From: Aculops lycopersici
Taxonomy: Eukaryota; Arthropoda; Arachnida; Trombidiformes; Eriophyidae
Direction of reading: 5' to 3'
Assembly: GCA_015350385.1 (NCBI GenBank)
Contig: WNKI01000002.1
Location: 7,956,404-8,020,403 of the forward strand
Length of the DNA stretch: 64,000 nt
Positions within the stretch are counted from its first letter, which is position 1; every line of letters begins with the position of its first letter. Positions 17,860 to 28,340 of this stretch are shown in pieces. The notes beneath the pieces were generated by a model, which searched no databases, was not told the DNA's origin, and saw nothing but the letters and a program-made list of their open reading frames with translations. The position numbers and the translations under genes were made by a program.

Positions 17860-19122
17860 CTACTTCTTTATATTACCAACATTACTTGACTTCCTTTTGT
17901 CGCTTTCCTTCTTGGCCCGTCTCTTCTTATGCTCACGCCTACCACTGCTCGTCGTTTTCCCACTCGACGACCGACCGCTTCTATGGGCCTCGGGTTCTTG
18001 CGTTTGGTCGGCAATATTGGAGGGGGCGTGAAATATGTGCTCATAGTCCGACGGGACGTTGGTTAGGGTGCTCTTTTCCGCTCGCAAACTCTTCTCAGCT
18101 TTAGTAACATTTAGTCCACTTTGGCCTATTGTCTTGAAGCTGGCCGGCATCTGCTCGGCCACCGTCTTGGCAAGCGAGGTTTTGTCGCGATGTTTAACAG
18201 GCGACTGATTGGATTTACCCGAGAAGCCGTCTGAAGTTGCAGTCTGACTGTTTTTTAAGCCCTGACTTCCAGCCGACATTGCGACCTGCGCTATGGCCTG
18301 AAAGTTGCGGGCTCGCGCCTCAAGGGGCAAGGAGTTTGAGTTTCCCAAGACGGCATTCGGGGTTTGACCCAAACTAGGCGGTCCACTGTCCTTGAATCCA
18401 TTAACCTTGTCGCTAGGCCCCTTTAACTGGGGAATAGTGTATCCAGTCGCTTGACGCGATTGGTTGTTATTGTCCGTTACAACGCTAGGCCGCTGAGCCG
18501 TCTCACTATAACCCCGAGTGCGAGAAGCGGGAGCGGAAGCCGAAGCCGAAGCCGAAGCCGAACCCTCACTGGGCCACCGACCACTGTTGTAAACTTTGCT
18601 CGTTGTCTCACCCTCCAAGTGATTAACTCTCGCAATCAAATCCCTAATCATCTCGCCATTATTAGCCAGAGTTTTCGCCTGACTCACCTGGGCGGCGCCA
18701 CTTGCTCCTGCTGAATCATCCTTGTTGGTGGCTTTATTAGCGCCGTCGGTTTTGTATTTGACCGAACTGTCGGCGCCACTAGATGGCTGCGCTTGACCAT
18801 TGGATTGTCCTTGGTGGGATCGCGAAAACGACCGGCTGGCGGAGGTTTCAGCCACACGACCACTTGATTCGCTTGGCTGACTAGTCGACACGGTATTATT
18901 GGCGTTGGGCGTTTGTTGCTGGCGAAGCATCGAATTGGCGGCGTCCAATTTAACACCAAATTGTCTGGCTATAACTGCACTTGTTGGCTCAAATCTGATT
19001 TGATTCTCATTGTGGCGTAGCAATAGTTCCCTAAAGACCAATATGTAAAATGGAATCTCGCGATGACTAGATGGACTGGGTGCCGGTTGCTGCTGTTGCT
19101 GTTGATTCCTTGGCGGTGCCAT
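17860..19122 (-). CDS. Unrecognised low-complexity protein with basic tail
   Basis: I do not recognise this 420-residue product. An N-terminal poly-Gln/Pro stretch is followed by one apparently ordered, hydrophobic-patterned segment (about 22-65, from IPFYILVFRELLLRH to LDAANSMLRQQQ) that could be a small helical interaction domain. The rest is Ser/Gln/Ala-rich and disordered, with a short SerAla repeat near 190-200 and a strongly basic Lys/Arg tail (about 395-415) that looks like a nuclear localisation signal. No enzyme motif or membrane segment is visible. The uninterrupted frame, own poly(A) signal and divergent spacing of 404 bp to the next gene support a real gene. A nuclear adaptor role is only a guess. 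Confidence 0.6.
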   Translation of the reverse strand: MAPPRNQQQQQQPAPSPSSHREIPFYILVFRELLLRHNENQIRFEPTSAVIARQFGVKLDAANSMLRQQQTPNANNTVSTSQPSESSGRVAETSASRSFSRSHQGQSNGQAQPSSGADSSVKYKTDGANKATNKDDSAGASGAAQVSQAKTLANNGEMIRDLIARVNHLEGETTSKVYNSGRWPSEGSASASASASAPASRTRGYSETAQRPSVVTDNNNQSRQATGYTIPQLKGPSDKVNGFKDSGPPSLGQTPNAVLGNSNSLPLEARARNFQAIAQVAMSAGSQGLKNSQTATSDGFSGKSNQSPVKHRDKTSLAKTVAEQMPASFKTIGQSGLNVTKAEKSLRAEKSTLTNVPSDYEHIFHAPSNIADQTQEPEAHRSGRSSSGKTTSSGRREHKKRRAKKESDKRKSSNVGNIKK

Positions 19123-19526
19123 GAAAATTTTCGCCCTGCTTGTAGGTTGCGGTCGATTGTCGGCAACTACACCATTCTGACAATATAATTACAACAAGTT
19201 CAATATTATGATTGTATTCCCAGAAATCGAGACAACTCCAAGGATATTGGCTGACGAGGAAACAGACGATACATTGAGGCCAAATTGTTGAGGTCGCACA
19301 GGCAACGCAGAGGCGGCAACCTGTTTTTTGAAACTCTGCGTGAGCGACCAGATTTTGGACCAGATTTCCTCCCATGCATCAGCACGCGGCGGCGCGTTAC
19401 GGGCAATAAATAATTTAGTGTCGACACATGTTGATGATTACAGCCACATGACACCATGCGACCACTGACTAGAATATGGAAAATTAGGATTTTATAAGAT
19501 GAACAAACATCATTATAAATTGTCAA
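19123..19526. promoter_or_regulatory. Divergent promoter region, 17860-19122 gene / 19527-21416 gene
   Basis: About 400 bp between two divergent start codons. No further gene is credible; antisense-frame extensions of the minus-strand gene are not conserved-looking. No TATA box or other clear element was identified. Confidence 0.4.
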
Positions 19527-21416
19527 ATGTCAACAAGATTAAACTTGAGCGACGAGCTTCAGTATATTTACTCTACATTACGTAGGCTCAAGTCGCTGAA
19601 TCGCATCGCATCAACGGGAGCAATTCTGTCGGCTGATCCTAGGCAAGAAAACCGAGTGGATATCTTTGATGTGGCCTCCCTATTTCCCAGAAAGTTTATA
19701 TTGAAGCTTCTAGACGAGCGAATCGGCGATCTAAATGATTTGGCTGATAAGGTCGCTGTTAGATTGTTCAAAAAGTTTTCAACTAGAGGCCAAGCTGGCA
19801 TCGAAAATAATGAAGCAACAGGTGGGCCTCAGAAAGCTATGGCAAATTCCACCACGCCGACAGCCATACAAAAGGCGCTAGGTAACGCTAAATATCCCGA
19901 ACTAGATGAGTATTTCCACTTTAGCTTCAATAGTCTGTACGATTTCTTTATCGAGTTTGACTGGCACGAGGCCGAGATTGATATTTTGGACAAATCTGAC
20001 CTGGGTTTTGTTCAAAAGCACCTGCATCACTTCAATGGTTACCTAGAGTTTCAGAAGTCGATAGATGACTTCAGGAAGACGCTGGCCACACCAAGGACAA
20101 ATTCGTCCGCTGCCTCAATGAAAGGGGAGAAGTCATTGTTAAAGTCAAACATGAGTGTTGCAGATAGAATGTCGCCCCGATCGCCGGGCCAACGGCGGCG
20201 AGTTAGATTCAAGGACTCGACACCTGAAGATAGTGGAGTTGCTCATTTGACAAGCTTGGACAAAATTCTTAGAGACAGCCAATCGATTATGGCACTAAAA
20301 TTGTTAATTTACTCTATGAATAATCTTATCCAATGTCTATGCAACCAATTGGCCAATTGGGTTGAATCACACGGATCGGAGTTCAGCGAATCGATAGAGA
20401 AGATATTGGAATCGAAACGAAAAGTTAGCTCCAATCAATTGCAATCCTTGGTCTTGAAGATCAAGACTTCGAATGAAATCTATTTAAACTTTCTGAGTTC
20501 CGTAAGTGAAATCAAGAAACGATACCTAATCGATTACACCCTGGGTATCATCTGCGCTCGAGACGAGGAAAATGTACTTAAGCAATATAAAATCCCGATA
20601 TTAAGTGTCTATTTAGCTCGTATAGCTCGCGAAGTCGAGCGTCAGGTTATTGATAGACTCTCCGACCAAATACTACAATTGTTGACAGACCTCATCGTGA
20701 ATGAGCTAAGTCTGCCACCTGTTGAGCTGGACCAACGCGGTCGAAGGTCAAAGTCTCCCCAGAAGGCAGCAGAAAGAGTTGGGAGTAGAGAGAATCAGAC
20801 CAACTTTTTAACTACCTGGCTTAACATGACCGACCACTTGTTGTTTGGAAAGCGAGAGCCTGCTATTAAGGTGGAGTTGGAAAAGGGTAGACCTGCAAAT
20901 ACCAAGCTAACGAATAAATCTCAGCATTCAACTTTGGGGGAGTTCAAATCTTCAAGTCAGATTTTAAACCAGATGGATAATTTGCGCGAAATGGGCCGCC
21001 TGTTGATTTTGGGTATCCTGATTCGCCTGGACAATAGCCAGCGTCAGTTGAGACGGTATTTTGTGGAATTGATTTATGTTGGAGTCGATCTGACTTTCGA
21101 AAACTTGGCGCCTAAATTGCAGGATCAATTAATTGGCGCCAAGTCAGCTGAAAACGAGCAACAAGTGGACCGAAGCCAGGAGAGGAAATCAACTGAGACT
21201 ATGGGCGAGCAAGAGCGAGATATAGTCAAGAGTTTGAATATTATGGCCGCCAAAGTGAGATGCTTGAAATTTATTCAGATCATAGGCTCACTAGACGAGC
21301 TGATGAAAGATATAATTAGACAAGAAAAATTTCCAATCATCGAGCGGACGCTGGATGTTAGAGTAAAACAGTTCACCGATTTCTGTGCCCAAAAGTCGGG
21401 ATCCTCTTTCAAGTAG
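19527..21416 (+). CDS. Unrecognised helical protein
   Basis: This 629-residue protein is not one I can place. It lacks signal peptide, membrane segments and catalytic motifs. Predicted helices dominate: an N-terminal block (about 1-95) with FDVASLFPRKFILKLLDERIGDLNDLADK, an acidic-aromatic block near 120-190 (EYFHFSFNSLYDFFIEFDWHE), a basic SPRSPGQRRRVRF linker near 215-230, a long helical middle (about 235-395) and a helical C-terminus separated by charged low-complexity linkers. The overall pattern resembles helical subunits of large cytosolic complexes (tethering, WASH-type, augmin-type), but that is an impression only. The frame is uninterrupted and flanked by normal promoters and a convergent STAT gene. 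Confidence 0.7.
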   Translation: MSTRLNLSDELQYIYSTLRRLKSLNRIASTGAILSADPRQENRVDIFDVASLFPRKFILKLLDERIGDLNDLADKVAVRLFKKFSTRGQAGIENNEATGGPQKAMANSTTPTAIQKALGNAKYPELDEYFHFSFNSLYDFFIEFDWHEAEIDILDKSDLGFVQKHLHHFNGYLEFQKSIDDFRKTLATPRTNSSAASMKGEKSLLKSNMSVADRMSPRSPGQRRRVRFKDSTPEDSGVAHLTSLDKILRDSQSIMALKLLIYSMNNLIQCLCNQLANWVESHGSEFSESIEKILESKRKVSSNQLQSLVLKIKTSNEIYLNFLSSVSEIKKRYLIDYTLGIICARDEENVLKQYKIPILSVYLARIAREVERQVIDRLSDQILQLLTDLIVNELSLPPVELDQRGRRSKSPQKAAERVGSRENQTNFLTTWLNMTDHLLFGKREPAIKVELEKGRPANTKLTNKSQHSTLGEFKSSSQILNQMDNLREMGRLLILGILIRLDNSQRQLRRYFVELIYVGVDLTFENLAPKLQDQLIGAKSAENEQQVDRSQERKSTETMGEQERDIVKSLNIMAAKVRCLKFIQIIGSLDELMKDIIRQEKFPIIERTLDVRVKQFTDFCAQKSGSSFK

Positions 21417-21838
21417 AGAGAGAGAGAGGAATCTAAACAAAAATATTTTAGATACTCTGGACGACAAGCTCACTGATTTGTGTGGCTCGCCTTTGTGTTT
21501 AATCAATTTGTAACTTTTCACTCTATCAATCTTAGTTTTCTTTCGCTATAATCGCAACTCTTCAGTTGTCTCATGTATATGTATAATAGTAATAATAATA
21601 ATGTGGCGTGTCTTATTCTTTGTCCTCTCACATGCGAAATTTATTCAATTATTGTTTCCGCTTCCATTTTTCAGCTTTCGCTGATGGTGACTCAATCAAT
21701 TTCAACATCTATTATCGGTGAATGTTGTTATTGTTGTTGTAGTGGCAGATCGTGGTGATTGTTCAATATGATAATGATGAATGTTATAATAATGATGTGA
21801 ATGTAAATTCTAATATCTAGAAATCCATAAAGCTCTTT
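21417..21838. other. Convergent 3' region with STAT poly(A) signal
   Basis: No gene is seen. A minus-strand AATAAA (TTTATT at 21640-21645) lies 194 bases beyond the STAT stop. A short GA run follows the stop codon at 21416 and an AAT-rich run lies near 21585-21602. Confidence 0.45.
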
Positions 21839-24800
21839 TCAAATTCCACCGCCTGATGCAAAGCTTCTGTCAATTGGCTCAGCACCAGAGGCGCCACCTC
21901 CGCCTCCACCTGTTGCTGAGAAGACATCCGGCGAGCGGCTGGCGGAAAAGTTAGATTCCAAGTTGTTTAAAATACCTGTGGCATTGTCATGGTAGATCCC
22001 GCCGGCGTCGGGCGAGCTTTGTGAGAACGAATTCGGCGGCGAGGGGGTAGCTGTGGTGCAGTCCATTGAGTTTGCTTGAGATGCTGGACCGGTAGCTGCG
22101 GCCGCCGCCGTTTCTTTGCCGTAATTTGAGGGTAAAGTTTGAATGAGAAGTGGCTTTATGTAACCGTTTGGCGGAACTGTATCCACTAGCGGGGTATAGA
22201 AATTCCTGAAGGCGTCATCTTTGGGTAAATCCGGATACAAATAGATTAGATCCTTGAGATCTCGAATCCTATCGGCCAGTGTGCGAGTTTGTAGATCCTT
22301 GCTGATAAACGGTTGCAAATGTTGCAAAGAATTTGAGGGATTCGGACTGTAACCAGGCGATAGGCGATGGTTGCTGTTAACACTACCACTGCCACCACCT
22401 GTTGTTGACGAAGTCTCCGACTTGCAGTTGATCGGCGATGAGCTTGACTTCCAACAGATAGTTATGCCACCCAACTCTGTTTCGCTGTACCTGAGCAAAA
22501 AGGTACCTATGGGCGCTGGCTCGTTGGCTGTACTGCCCAGTAATAGATCCGAGCATCCCTTTTTACCCACGAATCCATAGATCCTATTGGCCTGCCACAA
22601 ATCACGCAGATGGTCTTTGGTGAGCTTTAGTATTGAATGGAACCATTCCCAGAAGGTGAATGAGCGATCTGATAGAGGCTCTTTAGCAAATTGGTTCCAA
22701 GTGACCAGAGTGTCGTCCGATTGAACAGGCGCCCTGTAGACTTTCGACGCTAGGTACTCCAAATTTTGTCTGTTGAGTCCCTTGCCGGCGCAGGATCTAA
22801 ACTTTTCGCTCAACACATTGCCAAGTTGCTTCCAAGTTACCTTGTCAGGTACACGATACAAAAGTTCATCTGGTTCGGCGAAAGCATTGTGCCAGGTGAC
22901 AGTGGCCCAAGCATGTGGCTCCTGGTTTCCGTGGACAATTACAACAACAGGTAGTGAGAAGGCCATCAGCTGAAAGAAGAGATCGCCGCCGGTTAGCATC
23001 ATACCTGGTGGATTATTTGCCAGACCACCGCCTTGTTGGCCGCCCATGTGGCCGCCCATGTGGTTGGCGTGATTTTGGTGATAGGCGGCCGAACTCAAGC
23101 CGGAGTCTGCAATTCTAAACTCGGCATAAAACAACAAAACAAACTTCTCGTCCATCACCGACTCGGTCCCCTTCTTCTCCGTTCGCTTGATCTTCTTTAG
23201 CTGCATATTCCGGAAGTGGCACAACAACTGCTGACTGGTCTCCTGGTATTCGAGAATGTTGCTATTGTTTAGAATCTCGCCGCTTGGATCAAACTCGTTT
23301 ATGTTTACACTCTTATCCGGTGGACCCATTGAGCTCATTCTCTCAATAAACTGCTTCTGTTGTTGCTTCATGTTAGCAGGTTGCTGCTGTTGTTGGTGCT
23401 GATGGGCAGCCAACTGATTGGCCTGACCAGCGCCAGCAATCATTTGCGTTAGCGACATGAGTTGACTCTCGGGCAGGTAACCAGCTGTAGCTTGTTGCTG
23501 TTGCTGTTGGAAAAAGTTGTGTGCCAATTGTTGCTGGGGTAGATGTGGTCCTGGCGAGTTGCTGGCACTTAGAATGCCACTTGAAGGTGGTGGACTCATG
23601 AGACCTGATGAGTTTTGACCATGATTTGGATCTTGTAACTCTTGCATTCGCATTTGATTCTCAATGTAATTCCAAGAATTATCAACAACCTGCTTGTGCC
23701 TCTGGATAACAGCGCGAGCATTTGATTCACTCAATATAATTGACTTCACTGTGGGATTGATCATTTGAACATTGAGCCTAGCGCCGGGTAAAAAGCGAAC
23801 GGTTGAGGTAAAACGGGTGTTTGTTTTCATAACTTGAGGTGGCTGTTTCTCGACAACAAAGGTATTCAATATTAAATCTTCCAACAATTTGTTGATAAAC
23901 ATTGAGAATCTTTCGAGGCGAGCGAAGTCAAATTTAATATTTGGCTTCTCTGTAACGGTCAATCTCAAACCCTTGATTTGATTCTTCAAACGCCAAGTAA
24001 TATCAACCAACTTCTCTACCCAGGTTTGTATCAAATCAAGTGGGATACTATCCGTTTTAACCCCATTATTTGAATACTGTTGCTCTCGATGCCACTTGGG
24101 CAGATACTCGTATAGAACCTTCTGTTGAACAAACTGTAATTTGTCGAAAATTCTCGTTTGCTCGTGTAATACTCGCATCCTACTCTCATTCAATTCGGTG
24201 GCCTTGTTCTTTAGATTAATCTCGAATGTCTTCAACTCCCTACGCATCTCCTCGAGATGATTCATGTGAGCTGGCGAAGGGTTGATAATATTCTCATAAT
24301 GGCTTATTTTATCCACCAACTTGGATCTGAATGGCACCTGAATAACAAAACTCTCATAAGCTTCGCGACTGTCCATTACAAGCACATCGGTCCGTTGTAA
24401 GTCTTGCAACAATAGATCTAAACAACTCATAATCTCCTGATAGTGCTGCTGGGTTGCCTGTACCAATTGAGAATTCTGATTTTGATTGAGGTTTAAATTT
24501 AGGTGACCACCACCTAAAGCTTGCAGGTGGTTGTTGCTACTATTTAGATTCTGCTGCTGTTGATGCTGATGATGCTGCTGCTGCTGTTGTTGTTGTTGCT
24601 GCTGCGGTTGATGCATATGAAGGTGAGGGTGATTTGATGAATGTTGAGACAGATTTAATTGAGCTTCGCTACTCGTTGAGATTGAGCTTGTCTGATAATT
24701 ACTAAATGGGTCATGGTGATAATTTTGCGGCTCATATTGTTGAGGCTGATTATATTGTTGCTGTGCTGGATTGGTATTGTGATGGACTTGTTGAAATTGA

Positions 24801-25147
24801 TGAACCAACGGATTCTGAAATTGATTATGATGATTCATATCCCCTCCTCTTGAGTGATGATGATGGAGATGTTGTTGCTGTTGCAGCTGCAATTGATTGA
24901 CATTCGAATTATATAAGATAGTTGAGGTTGAGGTTGTTGTTGCCGTTGCCGTTGTTTGATGGACTGATGGATGTGGGACTGTAGTGTTTTCGTCAATATT
25001 ATTCTCCATATCATCATCATAATCTGCCTCCAAAGAGGCCTGTGACGATGGATTCATATTGGCGTGGTGCATCAGGTGGTTGTTGCTAGTTGTTGGCGCG
25101 TAGCTAGCCTGCTGTTGTTGGTGATGGTGTAAATTAGATGGATTCAT
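21839..25147 (-). CDS. STAT transcription factor (STAT5/Stat92E type) with N-terminal domain replaced by Gln/His-rich tail
   Basis: STATs are latent cytoplasmic factors phosphorylated by JAKs that dimerise through SH2-phosphotyrosine contacts and enter the nucleus. The 1,102-residue product begins with about 230 residues of Gln/His/Asn-rich low complexity. Then come the four-helix coiled coil (about 236-430), the DNA-binding domain from FVVEKQPPQVMKTNTRFTST (about 430) to SLPVVVIVHGNQEPHAWATV (about 730-755), the linker, and SH2 with GTFLLRYSE (conserved Arg886). Tyr996 in NGYIKP matches the STAT5-type activation site GYVKP. A Gln-rich insertion of over 100 residues splits the DNA-binding domain (about 505-610); further insertions lie before its last strand and inside SH2. 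The canonical N-terminal STAT interaction domain is not seen. The frame is uninterrupted. Family assignment is certain; orthology to Stat92E is likely. Confidence 0.95.
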   Translation of the reverse strand: MNPSNLHHHQQQQASYAPTTSNNHLMHHANMNPSSQASLEADYDDDMENNIDENTTVPHPSVHQTTATATTTSTSTILYNSNVNQLQLQQQQHLHHHHSRGGDMNHHNQFQNPLVHQFQQVHHNTNPAQQQYNQPQQYEPQNYHHDPFSNYQTSSISTSSEAQLNLSQHSSNHPHLHMHQPQQQQQQQQQQHHQHQQQQNLNSSNNHLQALGGGHLNLNLNQNQNSQLVQATQQHYQEIMSCLDLLLQDLQRTDVLVMDSREAYESFVIQVPFRSKLVDKISHYENIINPSPAHMNHLEEMRRELKTFEINLKNKATELNESRMRVLHEQTRIFDKLQFVQQKVLYEYLPKWHREQQYSNNGVKTDSIPLDLIQTWVEKLVDITWRLKNQIKGLRLTVTEKPNIKFDFARLERFSMFINKLLEDLILNTFVVEKQPPQVMKTNTRFTSTVRFLPGARLNVQMINPTVKSIILSESNARAVIQRHKQVVDNSWNYIENQMRMQELQDPNHGQNSSGLMSPPPSSGILSASNSPGPHLPQQQLAHNFFQQQQQQATAGYLPESQLMSLTQMIAGAGQANQLAAHQHQQQQQPANMKQQQKQFIERMSSMGPPDKSVNINEFDPSGEILNNSNILEYQETSQQLLCHFRNMQLKKIKRTEKKGTESVMDEKFVLLFYAEFRIADSGLSSAAYHQNHANHMGGHMGGQQGGGLANNPPGMMLTGGDLFFQLMAFSLPVVVIVHGNQEPHAWATVTWHNAFAEPDELLYRVPDKVTWKQLGNVLSEKFRSCAGKGLNRQNLEYLASKVYRAPVQSDDTLVTWNQFAKEPLSDRSFTFWEWFHSILKLTKDHLRDLWQANRIYGFVGKKGCSDLLLGSTANEPAPIGTFLLRYSETELGGITICWKSSSSPINCKSETSSTTGGGSGSVNSNHRLSPGYSPNPSNSLQHLQPFISKDLQTRTLADRIRDLKDLIYLYPDLPKDDAFRNFYTPLVDTVPPNGYIKPLLIQTLPSNYGKETAAAAATGPASQANSMDCTTATPSPPNSFSQSSPDAGGIYHDNATGILNNLESNFSASRSPDVFSATGGGGGGASGAEPIDRSFASGGGI

Positions 25148-26184
25148 AGTGAAGTTGGTCTTGATGGTGATAGCAATCTGAGTGCCGTTTCACCCTTGAG
25201 GTGAACAGATTATACTTTACTCTCTCTTTCTGTCTTACTTGCACTTTCTCTGCTGAAGCACAAGATGTTGATTGGGCAAATGGATATTGGGATAGCTAAA
25301 GTTGACGAGTTTTTTTAGCTAGTTAATGGTAATAAAGTTACTAATTGATTGTGATGACGAAATCTTTTATGTTCTCCTGCTTTTGCTCAACCCCTTTAAT
25401 CAGATTGGCAACGATCCAGCTTATGATAAAACAATTGATTGTGATTTTGATGGTCGTGATGGTGACTACTACTTCTTATTGTTCATGTCTCTTGTGCTGA
25501 CCTTATCATTACACTCTAATCAATTACTCCCATACCATAAGCTCATATTTGACTTGCTGGTTACAGTACTATGTGCCGCCGGCAGCAACCGCAGTAGAAA
25601 GCCAATTGACTTTACTAAGAGGATATAAATTGTGGTGAATTTGAGAGAGAGATGGGAGCTAGTAACCCTCGAGATAATTTTGCGTTGGTGTCTCAAAGTC
25701 GTGTCTTGTCCCAATATAGTCTGTTGTTTCACTAGTTTGTTTTGTGATCGGTATCTAGGTGCAAGCTTATTATTGTCCTCTTAGCTGAGCAATTCAAAAA
25801 TTGAGTGAATGAGTGAGTTATAGAAAGTTTCAATTTTACCTTGGAATAATATCGAAACAGGTGGTTTCACTAATAATTTATCTTTTTGATTGATATATGA
25901 AGCTTTCAAGCGTAATCATGACAAGATGCAAATCAATGATCCCTTCATCTTAGACTCCTTTACTTTAGAATAGTAATTATAATCTTTCTCTCTTCCTCTT
26001 GATGATTTTATCTAAGATGGACCTAGCTAAGAACGAGCTAACTTTCTCTTGCTGTCTTGATCTTGATCGAGCTTACGATTTTGGTGAGCAATATTCTTTC
26101 TCCTCTTCGTCTCCTAAGGATAAATCTGTTGTTATATTGATTGAGTACTTGCAGAAAAGAAACTTGGCAATCCTATATATCAAA

Positions 26185-26244
26185 TTGATTGATTGATTGA
26201 TTGATTAATTAATTAACTTGTTTACTTGTTTGTTTGTTTGTATG
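26185..26244. repeat. (GATT)n / (TTTG)n simple repeats
   Basis: Tandem GATT units pass into AATT and then GTTT/TTTG units. This is a plain microsatellite tract in the gene-poor region. Confidence 0.8.
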
Positions 26245-26616
26245 TTTCTCTCATCCTTCAGAGTGTCAATCAGAAATGCATCTCTCACTTGGATTGTTAT
26301 TAAACTTATAAGTCGATTATAGGGGTGAATTTTATATCTAGCTAGATTATCGCTTAAATATTATACATATATAACTATGTATATATATCACCGATTATTC
26401 GAATTGTTGTCTCCAAGCTTCTCTTTCCTCTTCTCTATCTAATATCTTGTCTCCTTACTCTTGGGTCGAATTGGTTTCAAGTGTAACTTGGATTCTGCTT
26501 CTACGGGATGGAAAAATATTTTATTCGTCGTCTTGATATTGATTGATTATCCGAGCTGCAAAATTTTTTCTCTAGTTATCATTTATCTTGTCCAAGTTAA
26601 ATGCTATCACTCATTT

Positions 26617-26683
26617 GTCTGTCTGTATGTCTGTCTGTCTATTTGTTTGTTTGTTTGCTTGTTTGCTTGTTTGCCTGCTTGCT
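26617..26683. repeat. (CTGT)n-(GTTT)n-(GCTT)n tract
   Basis: Tetranucleotide repeats change unit along the tract (gtct, then gttt, then gctt). In one frame this yields a spurious Cys/Leu/Val-rich peptide. Confidence 0.75.
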
Positions 26684-27185
26684 CTAGCTTCGTGTTGATT
26701 GTGATTGGTAATGATGATGAATTTATCGATATATTATCTGCAATACGATAGCTAGAAAATATATTATGATAATCTCGCTGGTAAATAATTAGCTACTAAA
26801 CAGGTGAGCGGGTTACTAATTGATTATAGTTTTTGTTGTTGTTGTTATTATTATAATTATTGGGTCAGAATTATAAAATGCTCTCTCATCTATCAAAACA
26901 ACGGAGATGTTGTGAAAGAGAAAAAGACAGAGAGAGAGAGAGAGACAGAGAGACAGCGACGGACGGGCGTCGAGATGATTGCTCGCGCCGATAAGCTCAC
27001 CTCGAAAATTTGATCCGCTGCGAGGACGACAACGAGCGAGCGAGTGAGGAGAAGTAAAATGAAGTGAAGTGAATTGAAGTGAAGTGGCGACGACGACGAC
27101 GACGACAAACATGAGAGATGTGAGAGTTAAAAGTGTGTGCTGCTTTCTGCTGCTTGCTAATGCCGGCGCCACCGCTTCTCCTGCC

Positions 27186-27198
27186 GCTGTCGCTGTTG

Positions 27199-27236
<38 letters not shown>
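27186..27236. repeat. (GCTGTC)n hexanucleotide repeat
   Basis: About eight hexamer units with one or two substitutions. It produces artificial Ala/Val, Leu/Ser and Thr/Ala repeats in several frames, which explains the open frames overlapping it. Confidence 0.85.
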
Positions 27237-28262
27237 ACTTCGGCTTCTGCTGCCGGTCGCTCAAGCTGAACTCTATCTCGTCTCGTGGCCTGCAAATTTG
27301 AGTGGGAGAAACCTGATTGCGGCGCCGTCGCCATTGGGAAAGCAAGCGAGTCGCGTTTCACTTGCCGGCTAATGCCTCTATTTTGTCTGTGTGCGAGAAT
27401 GAGTGTGCTTTTGGTGTTGCTTGCATCGCGCAAACTCAGACGCAGCGAGTCAAGTGCATTTGGCGCGCAGGCCAGCACACCGCACGCCATTGCATTTGCC
27501 GCTGGCGCTAGCGCTGCTGCTGCCGCTGCCGCTGTTGTCGCCGCCTTTGGCCACTGTGTTTGCCGCACTGGAGTCTACACTAGAAGCACTCTCTTTCTCA
27601 ACCGTCACACAAGCGACGAGCGGATAGACAAACGCACCCACATGTTAAGCTTGCCAGTCAGACGCTCACGCTTACGCTCAGGTGGCAACGCGTGTTTTTC
27701 TCCCCCTCCCTCTCGATCTCTTTAAACTCCAGGTAAAGTGAGATAATTTGCCTCGCTAATTTCATCATGCCGCCCGATGACACGGCAGGTAGTTGTGTAC
27801 ACTGAGCCGACCAGCCGACAACTTGAGCTGACCGAGTGATCTCTTTACTCTCGTCGCAGTTGTTGCCGTCGCCGTCGCCGTCTAGCGAGAGCTACCTGTC
27901 CGTTTGCCGGTCAACGTAGCCGCCGGATACGTGTCCATTAGAACCACGTGCCATGCATCATCTATCCCATCAGCGGTTTTCCCTTGTATATGTTCATGTG
28001 TAACCTGTGTTCACATGAGCGAGCACAAGGACAAGCAGACGACTGCCACGGCCACTAGGACAGGTAAGCACATGTTTACCTGCGCTCCACCAAATCAATT
28101 GGTTCCACTAGCCCACCCGGCAAAGTCACTCAGAAAGAGAGAGAGAGAGGGCTAGTTTCTCAGGTGGCCTTGAGTTTTTCTTGTGTATGTGCGCATTTGC
28201 CTCAGTTTGATGGCGCAAGTGGACAATTGTCGCTCGCGGCCGCCGTGCCAATCGGCCCACTG

Positions 28263-28293
28263 GCTTGCCGCTTGTACAACACAAGCGGCAAGC
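28263..28293. repeat. Perfect 13-bp hairpin (5-nt loop)
   Basis: The arms 28263-28275 (gcttgccgcttgt) and 28281-28293 are exact reverse complements around the loop acaac. It is the first of three hairpins within 600 bp. Confidence 0.85.
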
Positions 28294-28340
28294 TAGCTTA
28301 CCGGCTGACTTGCTCGCTCCCGGCACCGCAACCCTGAGCT

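Larger units (their letters stand above)
25148..28200. other. Gene-poor region upstream of STAT
   Basis: No supported gene. The minus-strand frame at 26816-27568 and the plus frame at 27285-27725 are driven by a GCTGTC repeat and GC-rich composition. The stretch holds (GATT)n at 26185-26214, GTTT/CTGT tracts at 26617-26683, a GA tract at 26927-26945, and the GCTGTC repeat. It lies directly 5' of STAT and probably contains its promoter, possible 5' UTR exons and enhancers. Confidence 0.5.

Noticed and set aside
26816..27568. 250-codon minus-strand open frame with Ala/Thr runs
   Set aside because: Composition is dictated by the GCTGTC hexamer repeat and a GA tract; no domain, and the plus strand is equally open in overlapping frames.
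27285..27725. 146-codon plus-strand frame
   Set aside because: Overlaps several other open frames on both strands, low-complexity Ala/Cys composition and no recognisable motif.
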